This document shows positions 1-6,639 of a stretch of DNA of 11,047 nt, in pieces. The DNA is taken from the NCBI GenBank assembly GCA_002327255.1, contig DCUM01000192.1, positions 13,712-24,758 on the forward strand. The letters run 5' to 3'. Under the pieces are notes generated by a model. That model was not told the DNA's origin and searched no databases. It saw only the letters and a list, made by a program, of their open reading frames with translations. The stretch is from a bacterium UBA2214 (GTDB lineage Bacteria; Zhuqueibacterota; Zhuqueibacteria; Residuimicrobiales; Residuimicrobiaceae). Numbering within the stretch: position 1 is the stretch's first letter; each line of letters begins with the position of its first letter. The position numbers were made by a program, and so were the translations under genes.

Positions 1-349
1 CAGGACTTTTCATTGTCACAAGGCGCACCAAACGCATCAAGATGCAATTTACCAAAGCGCAATGATAAAAGCAACCGATCATTGCGGCGGCCGGGTAATT
101 TATCCTCCAGGAGACTTTTTGGTACACTTTTTGACAAGGACTCTTATGTAAACAGCCATGGCAGAAACACCCCGGAAGGTGATTCTGTTATTTAAGGAGA
201 TAGATTGCAACTGCCGATACCTGAGTTACGAATGATAAAAACAGCATGGCGCACTTGCCTCAAAAGAGAGTCGCATCGTGTCGTCCACGCCACATAATTG
301 GAATATCAGAAAGAAAGGCGTCTTTTTCATCGTGATCATGAGGTGTTCT
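1..349. other. gene-free left edge and upstream region of the surface-protein gene
   Basis: I find no convincing gene here. An open frame at 13-195 (+) has no Shine-Dalgarno site and a low-complexity Ser/Arg/Asn-rich product, so I do not call it. The stretch is AT-richer than the genes. It holds two copies of ACTTTTTG (114-121 and 126-133, a 12-bp period), the second running into TTGACA (131-136). It also holds two copies of AATGATAAAA (61-70 and 231-240). TTGACA could be a -35 box, but I see no good -10 box at 16-18 bp. An AAGGAG at 194-199 precedes a TTG and a 29-codon frame (205-294), which is too weak to call. The promoter of the 350-2557 gene is expected in this stretch. Confidence 0.5.
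340..345 (+). promoter_or_regulatory. Shine-Dalgarno site fixing the start of the surface-protein gene
   Basis: GAGGTG lies 4 bp before the ATG at 350. It picks that codon over an in-frame GTG at 278 and an in-frame ATG at 338 that overlaps the site itself. Starting at 350 also places a textbook signal peptide right at the N-terminus. Confidence 0.7.
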
Positions 350-2557
350 ATGAAGCGCTCTTTGTATTATCTGACACTGGTTTTACTGTCATTGGCTGCG
401 GCGGGTGCATCCTTTGCCGCCAACACGCCATGGTGGTGGAACAATCCCACGCACATTACCAACCACTTTCGCGTCGTCGAATCCGGATCGGCCTTCAACA
501 ATACGATCCATCCTCCCGGCGAAGCCCATCAGGCCCAGCTGGTCACGGTGATTGTCGACGTGCCCAACCTGCAGGATCCGGCATTGTCAAAGGATATTTG
601 GGCTCAGGTTGAGTGGACGATAACGGGAAGCGGTGCATTCGATATGAGTGCAACCGGCGTGCCGTTGTGGTGGTCCCTGGAACCTGGCGGATGCCCGGCT
701 TCTCCGCTCGATCCCTTTCCTGCGGTCAATTTCGGCACCGGTTTCATGGTCCATGAGATGGCGATGACGCCCCTGCATGGTTTTAACCATGGCAATGAGT
801 TCAGCTATCGCATCACGCCGCAGCCGCCCTGCGAGCGCATCCATTTTCATTTTATCGTCGGCCCCAACAGCCGGGTCGATTATCGCATCGAAATCCAGAC
901 GGTGTGTCTCGGCATGGATTTTGGCGATGCGCCGGACAATCCGCAGATGGCCACGGATTATCCGACCCTGCTGATCAGCGACGGTGCGCGCCATTACATC
1001 AGCCCCGGTTTGGTCATCGGCACGCTGATCGATCCGGAAGCGGACGGTCAGCCGCTGCTCAATGCCGCCGGGGACGACATGGATAGCGATGGCGATGATG
1101 AGGACGGCGTCAGCACAACCCTTCAGCTGCTCGTGGGTCAGGCCCCCGTCATTACCCTGCCGATTCTGGCGCCTTCCGGCGTCACTTATTATCTCAGCGG
1201 ATGGATCGATTTGAATGGAGACGGCGATTGGAGTGATCCCGGTGAATTTGCCACCACGATTGGCCTGGGTAATGGGCTGACCCCTGTCAACGCCACGCTC
1301 GCGTTCAGCGGCGTCCCCGCCACCCCGATTCCGCTCACCTATGCGCGCTTCCGCCTGGCCAGTGATCGTACCGCCGTCCAGTTCCCGACCGGCGTCGCCC
1401 ATGATGGAGAAGTGGAAGATCATCCGGTCACGGTGAACGATCTCGAGGAGGAGACCGATTGGGGCGATGCGCCGGATCCGCTCTATCCCACCCTGGCGGT
1501 GCATAATGGCGCCCATCATGTCATCATGACGGGTCTGTATATGGGTTATGACATTGACGGTGAAACCGATGGGTCACCCAGTTTCGATGCCCAGGGAGAC
1601 GATGTCGGGGACGGCCGCGACGATGAGGATGGCATCGATCCAGCTCAATTGATTTTCACAGAAAATCAATCTCGAGCGATTGCTGTGCAAGTACATACAC
1701 CCGCGGCGATGACCGTCTATGTCACCGGCTGGGCTGATTACGACGGCAATGGTGCATGGGAAGCCTCCGAACAAGCGCCCATTCAGGCCTGGAGCGGTTC
1801 CGGCTCCGGCCAGGTGACGCTCACCTTCCCGGTGGTTCCACCGGGTTCCGCCCTCATCACCAACGGACAGTCCTTTGCGCGTTTCCGGCTCAGCACGGAT
1901 CGCAACGCCCTGCTGCTGCCCACAGGCGCGGCGCCGGATGGCGAAGTGGAGGACTACCGCGTCACCATTCTGGTTCCGGTGGAGCTCTCCCTCTTCACGG
2001 CGGCCCTGGAAAACAACGCCGTGCGCCTGAACTGGACGACCCAGTCGGAAACCCAGAATCTCGGCTTCCATATTTACCGCTCGGAAAATTCTGCGGGTGA
2101 GTATGCGCGCATAACTTCTGCCCTCATCCCCGGTGCGGGAACCAGCGAGAAGGTTCATCACTATCAATACAGCGATGGGAGCATCGAGCCAGGCAAGACC
2201 TATTTCTACAAACTGGCCGACATCGATTTTTACGGCAACACCACCTATCATGGTCCGGTCAGTGTGCAGTCCGCGCCGAAGAGTTATGGGCTGGATCAGA
2301 ATTATCCGAATCCCTTCAATCCCCAGACCACCATCAGTTTTCAAATCAAAGAGGCTGCGGAGGTTCAACTGGAGATTTACAATGTGCGCGGACAGAAGGT
2401 GCGCTCCCTGCTCTCCCGGAGCGTTTCACCGGGCAGTTACACCTCGGTGTGGGATGGCAGAGATGACGCCGGACAGTTGATGCCCAGCGGCACCTACCTC
2501 TATAAATTGCGCAGTCCGGGATTCGAAGAAAGCAGAAAAATGGAACTCTTGAAATAG
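350..2557 (+). CDS. exported GEVED-repeat surface protein with C-terminal type IX-style sorting domain
   Basis: This is a 735-residue exported protein. Residues 1-23 form a Sec signal peptide: MKRS, a hydrophobic core, then cleavage near SFA. Residues about 24-185 form a Trp-rich, probably beta-rich region that I do not recognise. Two homologous repeats follow. The first runs from FGDAPD (about 191) through an acidic GDDMDSDGDDEDG stretch (241-253) to GEVED (353-357). The second runs from WGDAPD (about 371) through GDDVGDGRDDEDG (416-428) to GEVEDY (531-536). The spacing is exactly 180 residues, and the DNA GGCGATGCGCCGGA recurs 540 bp apart. This layout matches GEVED-type domains. An FnIII-like module (about 544-640, with LNWTTQSE and FHIYRS) leads into a C-terminal domain (about 644-735) with NYPNPFNP at 651-658, a GQKV motif and WDGRD. 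In FCB-group bacteria that domain directs secretion and surface attachment. The Asp-rich stretches may bind calcium (inference). The ligand or role is unknown. A strong terminator follows. Confidence 0.9.
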   Translation: MKRSLYYLTLVLLSLAAAGASFAANTPWWWNNPTHITNHFRVVESGSAFNNTIHPPGEAHQAQLVTVIVDVPNLQDPALSKDIWAQVEWTITGSGAFDMSATGVPLWWSLEPGGCPASPLDPFPAVNFGTGFMVHEMAMTPLHGFNHGNEFSYRITPQPPCERIHFHFIVGPNSRVDYRIEIQTVCLGMDFGDAPDNPQMATDYPTLLISDGARHYISPGLVIGTLIDPEADGQPLLNAAGDDMDSDGDDEDGVSTTLQLLVGQAPVITLPILAPSGVTYYLSGWIDLNGDGDWSDPGEFATTIGLGNGLTPVNATLAFSGVPATPIPLTYARFRLASDRTAVQFPTGVAHDGEVEDHPVTVNDLEEETDWGDAPDPLYPTLAVHNGAHHVIMTGLYMGYDIDGETDGSPSFDAQGDDVGDGRDDEDGIDPAQLIFTENQSRAIAVQVHTPAAMTVYVTGWADYDGNGAWEASEQAPIQAWSGSGSGQVTLTFPVVPPGSALITNGQSFARFRLSTDRNALLLPTGAAPDGEVEDYRVTILVPVELSLFTAALENNAVRLNWTTQSETQNLGFHIYRSENSAGEYARITSALIPGAGTSEKVHHYQYSDGSIEPGKTYFYKLADIDFYGNTTYHGPVSVQSAPKSYGLDQNYPNPFNPQTTISFQIKEAAEVQLEIYNVRGQKVRSLLSRSVSPGSYTSVWDGRDDAGQLMPSGTYLYKLRSPGFEESRKMELLK

Positions 2558-2613
2558 AGCGCAGATCAACAGCGATCGCGCTTACGGATCACCCACGTTC
2601 GGGTGCAAGAGTG

Positions 2614-2650
2614 AAAAGCGGCGGGAGGCATCACCTCCCCCCGCTTTTTT
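2614..2650 (+). terminator. rho-independent terminator after the surface-protein gene
   Basis: A 15-bp stem (arm AAAAGCGGCGGGAGG at 2614-2628) is joined by a CATCA loop to 2634-2648 with a single mismatch, and runs into six Ts (2645-2650). It sits 57 bp after the stop codon at 2557. It separates that gene from the flavin reductase downstream. The A-run on the 5' side could allow weak function in the opposite direction. Confidence 0.9.
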
Positions 2651-2651
2651 A

Positions 2652-2679
2652 TTGCATATCCTGGAAAAATGATTAATTT
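2652..2679 (+). promoter_or_regulatory. candidate promoter of the flavin reductase gene
   Basis: TTGCAT (2652-2657) and TAATTT (2674-2679) are 16 bp apart, in an AT-rich patch between the terminator and the next gene. The match to sigma70 consensus is partial. The location, right after a terminator and about 75 bp before a GTG start, is the main support. Confidence 0.3.
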
Positions 2680-2744
2680 ATATGTCAAGCCGCCGCATGG
2701 GGATTGCCTGGGCGGGCGGTGGCTCATTCAGGCACGATGTTAAC

Positions 2745-2751
2745 AAAGGAG
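2745..2751 (+). promoter_or_regulatory. Shine-Dalgarno site selecting a GTG start
   Basis: AAAGGAG lies 5 bp before the GTG at 2757. It selects this GTG over an in-frame ATG at 2682, which has no such site and would add a 25-residue Gly/Arg-rich extension not expected for the family. Confidence 0.75.
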
Positions 2752-2756
2752 CAGGT

Positions 2757-3290
2757 GTGAATTGGCACAAGGTTAACCCCGACGATTTGGCGATCAGAAG
2801 TCTCAACCTGTGGAACAATCAGTGGTTGCTTCTGAGCAGTGGCGATTTCAAGGAAAATCATTTCAACAGCATGACCGTCGCCTGGGGCAGTCTCGGCGTC
2901 ATGTGGAACAAGCCTTTTGCGCAGGTGGTGGTGCGCCCGACGCGGTATACCTATGGATTTATGGAGCAGTACGATACCTTTACGCTCTGTTCCTTTCCTG
3001 AGAAATACCGTCCGGCGCTGCAGGTGTTGGGGACGCGTTCGGGGCGTGATATGGACAAAATGCGCGCTTCCGGGTTGACCCCCATCGCCGCCGCACAGGT
3101 CGCCGCGCCCGCCTTTGCGGAAGCTTCGCTTGTCCTGGAGTGCCGCAAGATCTACTGGCAGGATCTGGATGCCTCCCATTTTCTCGACGCTGAGATCGAG
3201 CGCCATTATCCCAAACAAGATTATCACCGCATCTATTTTGGCGAAATCCTCTCCATTTCACAGCAGCAGGAAGAGGGGGATGCGCTTTAG
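2757..3290 (+). CDS. flavin reductase family protein (FMN-binding split barrel)
   Basis: The product has 177 residues from the GTG start, the usual length for small bacterial flavin-reductase-like proteins. These bind FMN and either reduce free flavin with NAD(P)H or act as small flavoproteins. Supporting motifs in order are the NQWLLLSSGD strand (21-30), NSMTVAWGSLGVMWNKP (37-53), VVVRPTRYTY (57-66) in the flavin-contact region, LGTRSGRDMDK (91-101), and a C-terminal DYHRIYFGEI strand (155-164). There is no signal peptide or membrane segment, so it is probably cytoplasmic. It stands alone after a terminator and is convergent with the YbaK-like gene, with 81 bp between and no clear hairpin there. 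The substrate or electron partner cannot be told from sequence. Family assignment is firm and enzymatic detail is inferred. Confidence 0.88.
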   Translation: MNWHKVNPDDLAIRSLNLWNNQWLLLSSGDFKENHFNSMTVAWGSLGVMWNKPFAQVVVRPTRYTYGFMEQYDTFTLCSFPEKYRPALQVLGTRSGRDMDKMRASGLTPIAAAQVAAPAFAEASLVLECRKIYWQDLDASHFLDAEIERHYPKQDYHRIYFGEILSISQQQEEGDAL

Positions 3291-3371
3291 CCCATCATCT
3301 GAACGCCTTGCGCCTGTCGGGTTTACGCAGCCCTCCTCCCGCGCGCATCACAGCGGACGTTTTGTGGCACC

Positions 3372-3833
3372 CTATCTGGCGAACGAAAGGATGCGCGGTT
3401 TCATCAGGGCCATGTAATCTTTCACGGCCATTTTTAAGAGTTCGCGATGTGAACCCGCGTTGAAATAGATTTCTTCGTCCTGCGTCAGGGCATGTTCCAG
3501 GTAGAGATCGACGCCATAGAGCGGTCCAAAGGGCGGCATGGCGCCCACTTCACAGTCCGGGCAGATCCCCTTGAATTCTTCTTCGCTGGCGAGTTCGACC
3601 TGCCTGGCGCCGAGGGCTTGCAGCAAGCGGTTGAAATCCACTTGCGCGGAGGCTGCGAGAACGGCCATGGCGATTTTGCCATCGATCCGCACCATCACGG
3701 TTTTGGCCATCTCCTTGCCGTGGATATGTGCCGTGGCAGCGATCTCCTGGGCGGTGTAGGCCGGTGAATGGCTGATTTGCACATATTTTATGTGCTCAGT
3801 CTCCAACAGGTCTTTGAGACGTTTGACGGGCAT
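3372..3833 (-). CDS. YbaK/ProX-type aminoacyl-tRNA deacylase domain protein
   Basis: This 153-residue single-domain protein belongs to the YbaK/aminoacyl-tRNA-synthetase-associated family. Family members hydrolyse mischarged tRNAs in trans, such as Cys-tRNAPro or Ala-tRNAPro. Visible hallmarks are SPAYTAQEIA (23-32), the conserved lysine region GKEMAKTVMV (39-48) that lines the active site in the family, an EVGAMPPFGP loop (95-104), and FNAGSHRELLKM (124-135). The start is set by GGGAGGT on the minus strand (3839-3845), 5 to 6 bp from the ATG. Only 50 bp separate it from the cysteine-protease gene upstream, with no terminator, so it may be cotranscribed with the inhibitor and protease. That partnership is probably positional, because this protein is cytoplasmic and the other two look exported. 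A CPDC pair (91-94) is present. I cannot assign the exact tRNA specificity. Confidence 0.87.
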   Translation of the reverse strand: MPVKRLKDLLETEHIKYVQISHSPAYTAQEIAATAHIHGKEMAKTVMVRIDGKIAMAVLAASAQVDFNRLLQALGARQVELASEEEFKGICPDCEVGAMPPFGPLYGVDLYLEHALTQDEEIYFNAGSHRELLKMAVKDYMALMKPRILSFAR

Positions 3834-3883
3834 GGTGTACCTCCCGATAAAAGGTAAAATAACCCCAAAACGCTCATGGTTGA

Positions 3884-4828
3884 TTAATAGACACTGGTCG
3901 CGGCAAAACCCACATTGTTGATGCCATATTTGATGCGCATGTACCCGTTCTCGCCCCAGCCGCTTCCCCAGCTGTTGCGCAAAATCCAGACGCCTTCGGC
4001 GTCATTCCAGCCGACCAGGAGGATGGCATGGTTGACGTCCGCCGTTTTTTCACAGCAGAGCCAGCAGCTCGAGACTTCATTTTTGTCAAAAATGCCACTG
4101 CCATACCCCTGAAAATAGGAGCCGACATAGACGGCGGCTGCCACCGGGCCGATCTGGTAAATGGCCTGTTTGATTTTTTGCGTGTCCGCCACCTTGTTGT
4201 CACCGTCCACATAGGCCCATCCCGTGGCCTGGTAGGGGTAGGTGAATCCGCTCGGGCATGGCAGATCGCTGGCGGCATAGGGGAACGCACTTTCGAGAAC
4301 CGCGCCCGGGGATAACAGCATGTCGAAAGCCCACCATCCGCCATTGCAACCCCAGCCATTGCTGTTGCAGGAGACCAGATATTGCTCGGAGAGATCGATC
4401 GTCAGGGCGTGTTTGATCAGCAGCAGCGATTCAAACGCGCCCATGGTGCCGAAGGCCCAGCAACTGCCGCAGCCGCCCTGGTCGCGAATGGCGGTCACAC
4501 CGGCGTGATCTCGCCAATCCCAGGCAGCCGGCAGTCCGGTCATCGCGGCTTTCAGTACGGCCGGAGGATGCGTTTCGAGATTGATTTTGCGCGCCTCTCC
4601 CCACCAATCCCGCGGCGGCCGTGCACCGCAGAGTTGCTGAATGGTATATTGCATGGCGCTGTTATAGGAGACGGTGAACGAGCGTTTTTCGGTGCTGATT
4701 TTTTGACGCATCTGCTGCAGCTGATTCTGAATGGCCATGGGCGCCTGAGACTCGTCCCGTATTTGACCCCCTGCTGACGCGATGAAAACCAGCAGCAGCA
4801 TCCAAATCCCTTTTTGATTCAATGGCAT
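3884..4828 (-). CDS. exported papain-family (C1) cysteine protease
   Basis: The preprotein has 314 residues. Residues 1 to about 22 form a signal peptide (hydrophobic WMLLLVFIASAG), so the protease should be exported. Residues about 23-98 form a pro-region. The mature enzyme starts near LPAAWDWRD (99-107), leaving about 216 residues, close to papain. The full catalytic set is visible: oxyanion Gln107 and nucleophile Cys113 in QGGCGSCWAFG, His257 in DVNHAILLVGW, and Asn275 in RNSWGSGWGENGY. The CNSNGWGCNGG segment provides the usual disulfide cysteines. It should therefore be active. The start was chosen by GGGGAGG (4834-4840). It lies 52 bp downstream of a chagasin-family inhibitor gene and 50 bp upstream of the YbaK-like gene. 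The inhibitor may protect the cell or hold the enzyme in check (inference from family knowledge). Whether it works in the periplasm or outside the cell is unknown. Confidence 0.94.
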   Translation of the reverse strand: MPLNQKGIWMLLLVFIASAGGQIRDESQAPMAIQNQLQQMRQKISTEKRSFTVSYNSAMQYTIQQLCGARPPRDWWGEARKINLETHPPAVLKAAMTGLPAAWDWRDHAGVTAIRDQGGCGSCWAFGTMGAFESLLLIKHALTIDLSEQYLVSCNSNGWGCNGGWWAFDMLLSPGAVLESAFPYAASDLPCPSGFTYPYQATGWAYVDGDNKVADTQKIKQAIYQIGPVAAAVYVGSYFQGYGSGIFDKNEVSSCWLCCEKTADVNHAILLVGWNDAEGVWILRNSWGSGWGENGYMRIKYGINNVGFAATSVY

Positions 4829-4833
4829 CATCA

Positions 4834-4840
4834 CCTCCCC
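4834..4840 (-). promoter_or_regulatory. Shine-Dalgarno site deciding the protease start
   Basis: The minus strand reads GGGGAGG here, followed by tandem ATG codons at 4831 and 4828. Spacing from GGAGG is 2 bp to the first and 5 bp to the second, so 4828 is the better start. A longer frame opening at 4870 would run through this site and is disfavoured. Confidence 0.75.
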
Positions 4841-4880
4841 AAATTGTGCGTCGTGACGCGTGAACACCACATCGCGGTGA

Positions 4881-5264
4881 TTATCTTATCACCAGGGTTA
4901 CGCTGAAGGATTCGGCCGGCGCAACGCCCTTTTCCCACGGCCGGCGGTAGTGGAGCCGGAGGGGGGCGCTGCCCTTGTGCCGGGGACGAAAAGAGAATAC
5001 CTGTTCCGAGGGCGCCCCCATCAACCGGTTTTCGATCGGCACGAGTTCAGAACGCAGCAATTCAACGAGTTGCGTATCTTCCCCGGACACTTGCCAGGAG
5101 AATCCCGTGGTGGGATTGGCGGCAAGCCTGATTTTAAATTCCTGATGGATGCGGCAGGTTATGCGTTTTCCGTTATCATGACGGGTGAGGACGCGTATCT
5201 TGTCGGGTTGCGAGCAGGTGATCAGGATGAGGCATGCGCAGAGCACAGGGAATACCTGCATCAT
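4881..5264 (-). CDS. chagasin-family (I42) cysteine protease inhibitor, probable lipoprotein or exported protein
   Basis: This 127-residue protein is the usual length for the I42 family. These proteins are small immunoglobulin-like folds that plug the active site of papain-type proteases with three loops. Two loops are clear: NPTTGFSW at 50-57 and RRPWEKG at 107-113. The third expected loop is represented by MGAPSEQ (82-88), which lacks the double glycine often found there. Residues 1-17 form a short export signal ending in LILITC. Cys17 could be a lipidated cysteine, although Thr at -1 is not a typical lipobox residue. The start is fixed by AGGAGG (5271-5276), 6 bp before the ATG. The frame is open further upstream to 5405, but that part has no ribosome site. 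The gene lies 52 bp upstream of the C1 protease, the class that this family inhibits. The inhibitory role is inferred from family and context. Confidence 0.88.
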   Translation of the reverse strand: MMQVFPVLCACLILITCSQPDKIRVLTRHDNGKRITCRIHQEFKIRLAANPTTGFSWQVSGEDTQLVELLRSELVPIENRLMGAPSEQVFSFRPRHKGSAPLRLHYRRPWEKGVAPAESFSVTLVIR

Positions 5265-5270
5265 GGCGAA

Positions 5271-5276
5271 CCTCCT
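5271..5276 (-). promoter_or_regulatory. consensus Shine-Dalgarno site of the I42 inhibitor gene
   Basis: AGGAGG on the minus strand lies 6 bp before the ATG at 5264. It sets the start at the signal peptide and excludes the longer open frame beginning at 5405. Confidence 0.75.
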
Positions 5277-5453
5277 GTCAATGGACCATGGCAAATAAAT
5301 GGGACTGCCTACGCTGTAAAATACAAAAATAACCAGGGCAACGAAGCGGGTTGACCATTCAGCCTGAACGATTCCCCGCCAGGATTGCCGGGAGGCGGAG
5401 CACACAATAAGGCACTATGGGGGCTGACAAAATTGCCTGGCCGCCCCTTCTGA

Positions 5454-5482
5454 AGTGTATCAAAGATTTGTATTAAAAGCAA
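5454..5482 (-). promoter_or_regulatory. candidate promoter of the inhibitor-protease-YbaK operon
   Basis: On the minus strand TTGCTT (5482-5477) and TACACT (5459-5454) are separated by 17 bp. The -10 box matches 4 of 6 consensus bases and the -35 box matches 3 of 6. It lies in the 299-bp interval between the SGNH hydrolase stop and the inhibitor start, otherwise without a gene. The implied leader is about 180 nt. I see no terminator for the SGNH gene here, so read-through is also possible. Confidence 0.4.
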
Positions 5483-5563
5483 GTGAATTTGTTCGGGGCT
5501 ATGCGCCTGCGAGACGAAGCGTAAGGGTGCGCCAGGGCCCGGCATGCTGCTGTGCGGCGACGA

Positions 5564-6301
5564 TCATTCAGGCGATGATTCCGGGGTGCGCGTCGCAGCC
5601 GGGACGGCGCGCAGCAACACCTCGCGCCAGATGTCGTAGCCGGTTTCATTCAGGTGCAAGCCATCACTGGTCAGCTCCGGATTCAGGTAATCGCCGCTGG
5701 TATCGGCCATCGCCGCATGGAGGTCTACATAGGTCATGCGCCTCTCCTGTGCCAGTGCCGCGATGAAGTGGTTCATGCTGCGAATGGTCTGCGGCGGACA
5801 ATTTTTCCATTTGGCGGTGGTGGGGAGAATGGCCTGCAGGAAGAACCGGCATTCGGGCAGACGCAGCTGCAGCGTGTCCACGAGACCGGCATAGAGCAAC
5901 TGCATATGCTCCAGTGGACAGCCGCGGCCGATGTCGTTGATGCCGATCAGCAGGAAGAGTCTGGCGGGCTGCTGCACAAAAACAGAGCCCTCGAGGCGAT
6001 CGAGGAGCCCGTCGATATGATCGGCGGCGATGCCGCGGTTCACGGCGGGCCAACCGGGGAAGTGGCGCGCCAGATCGAATGCAGCGGTGATGGAATTGCC
6101 GAGAAAGAGGTAACAGCCAGGCCGGATGGGTTCCGCGGCGAACTGCTGTACGCATACGTGCCAATGCGGGGTTTTGGCGGCGGCGATATAATCAGGCGGC
6201 AGTGTTTGCGCCTTCATGGAGGTGGCCGTCAGAAAGGTCAGGATCAACAGGCGGCAACCCGTGAGACGGGTTTTGCTCTTTATTGCCGGTTCATTCATCA
6301 T
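5564..6301 (-). CDS. exported SGNH/GDSL-type hydrolase
   Basis: This 245-residue hydrolase has an N-terminal signal peptide (about residues 1-31: basic KSKTRLTG, a hydrophobic stretch, then SMKAQ). The SGNH consensus blocks are in order: block I YLFLGNSIT with nucleophile Ser70, block II NRGI with Gly90, block III LLIGINDIG with Asn122, and block V TSDGLHLN with Asp213 and His216. Block I reads GNSI rather than GDSL, a variant common in this esterase/acylhydrolase group (PF13472-like). Family members deacylate sugars, lipids or polysaccharides outside the cytoplasm. The substrate cannot be told here. The frame stays open to 6556, but that extension crosses a perfect terminator hairpin and a G-run tract, so I place the start at the tandem ATG (6301/6298). 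No Shine-Dalgarno site precedes it. A promoter-like pair lies only a few bases upstream. It appears monocistronic. Confidence 0.86.
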   Translation of the reverse strand: MMNEPAIKSKTRLTGCRLLILTFLTATSMKAQTLPPDYIAAAKTPHWHVCVQQFAAEPIRPGCYLFLGNSITAAFDLARHFPGWPAVNRGIAADHIDGLLDRLEGSVFVQQPARLFLLIGINDIGRGCPLEHMQLLYAGLVDTLQLRLPECRFFLQAILPTTAKWKNCPPQTIRSMNHFIAALAQERRMTYVDLHAAMADTSGDYLNPELTSDGLHLNETGYDIWREVLLRAVPAATRTPESSPE

Positions 6302-6310
6302 GAATGATGG

Positions 6311-6339
6311 TAGTAAAACTTGCAGATAAAAACAAGCAA
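6311..6339 (-). promoter_or_regulatory. candidate promoter of the SGNH hydrolase gene
   Basis: On the minus strand TTGCTT (6339-6334) and TTACTA (6316-6311) are 17 bp apart. Transcription would begin around 6304, within a few bases of the ATG at 6301, giving a nearly leaderless message. That would fit the absence of a Shine-Dalgarno site. The -35 hexamer and spacing are the same as in the candidate promoter at 5454-5482. Confidence 0.35.
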
Positions 6340-6352
6340 AATCAATGGCCAC

Positions 6353-6395
6353 GGGGAATCGGGAAATAGGGATACACGGGAACAGGCAAATGGGG
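6353..6395 (+). repeat. G-quadruplex-type G-run tract
   Basis: The plus strand carries five runs of three or four Gs: 6353-6356, 6361-6363, 6369-6371, 6378-6380 and 6392-6395. The first four are separated by loops of 4, 5 and 6 bases, which satisfies the common G3-N(1-7) quadruplex pattern. The tract lies just upstream of the SGNH hydrolase promoter region, on that gene's template strand. Folding and function are unproven. Confidence 0.6.
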
Positions 6396-6430
6396 AACCC
6401 GATGCACCCGTTGCGGTCGCGGCTGGAAAC

Positions 6431-6465
6431 TAAAAAGCCTCCGTGTGCTCGGCGGAGGCTTTTTA
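6431..6465. terminator. bidirectional intrinsic terminator hairpin
   Basis: A perfect 13-bp inverted repeat has left arm TAAAAAGCCTCCG at 6431-6443, a 9-nt loop and right arm 6453-6465. The GC-rich core is flanked by an A-run and a T-run, so it can terminate on either strand. No gene stop codon is close on either side. The nearest upstream gene on the minus strand, the M48 protease, ends 480 bp away. Confidence 0.85.
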
Positions 6466-6639
6466 GCGTTTGGCATCTGAGGAGGATGAGGGAGGACTCT
6501 GGGAAAAAATTCCTTGAAAATGTACCCCGATGAGGCATTTTCTCGGAATCATACATTTTTCGATTTCAATAAAACAGCAGCGGCGGAGCGGCCAACCAGG
6601 ATAGTGGCCTGATTTCGTCCACCACGTTCAGACGGCCAT

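Noticed and set aside
13..195. 60-codon plus-strand frame at the left edge
   Set aside because: It has no ribosome site and a low-complexity Ser/Arg/Asn composition, and overlaps AT-rich putative regulatory repeats.
205..294. 29-codon frame with TTG start behind AAGGAG
   Set aside because: The spacing is acceptable, but a rare start codon, very short length and no homology signal make it too weak to call a leader peptide.
587..2368. Two long minus-strand open frames (1519-587 and 2368-1574)
   Set aside because: They are antisense to the GEVED surface protein, Ile/Arg/Gly-rich with no domain, and are shadows of the repeat-containing gene.
5265..5405. N-terminal extension of the I42 inhibitor to 5405
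   Set aside because: A consensus Shine-Dalgarno site and export signal begin at 5264. The extension would bury both.
6302..6556. N-terminal extension of the SGNH hydrolase to 6556
   Set aside because: It would translate through a perfect terminator hairpin and a G-run tract, and would bury the signal peptide 85 residues in.
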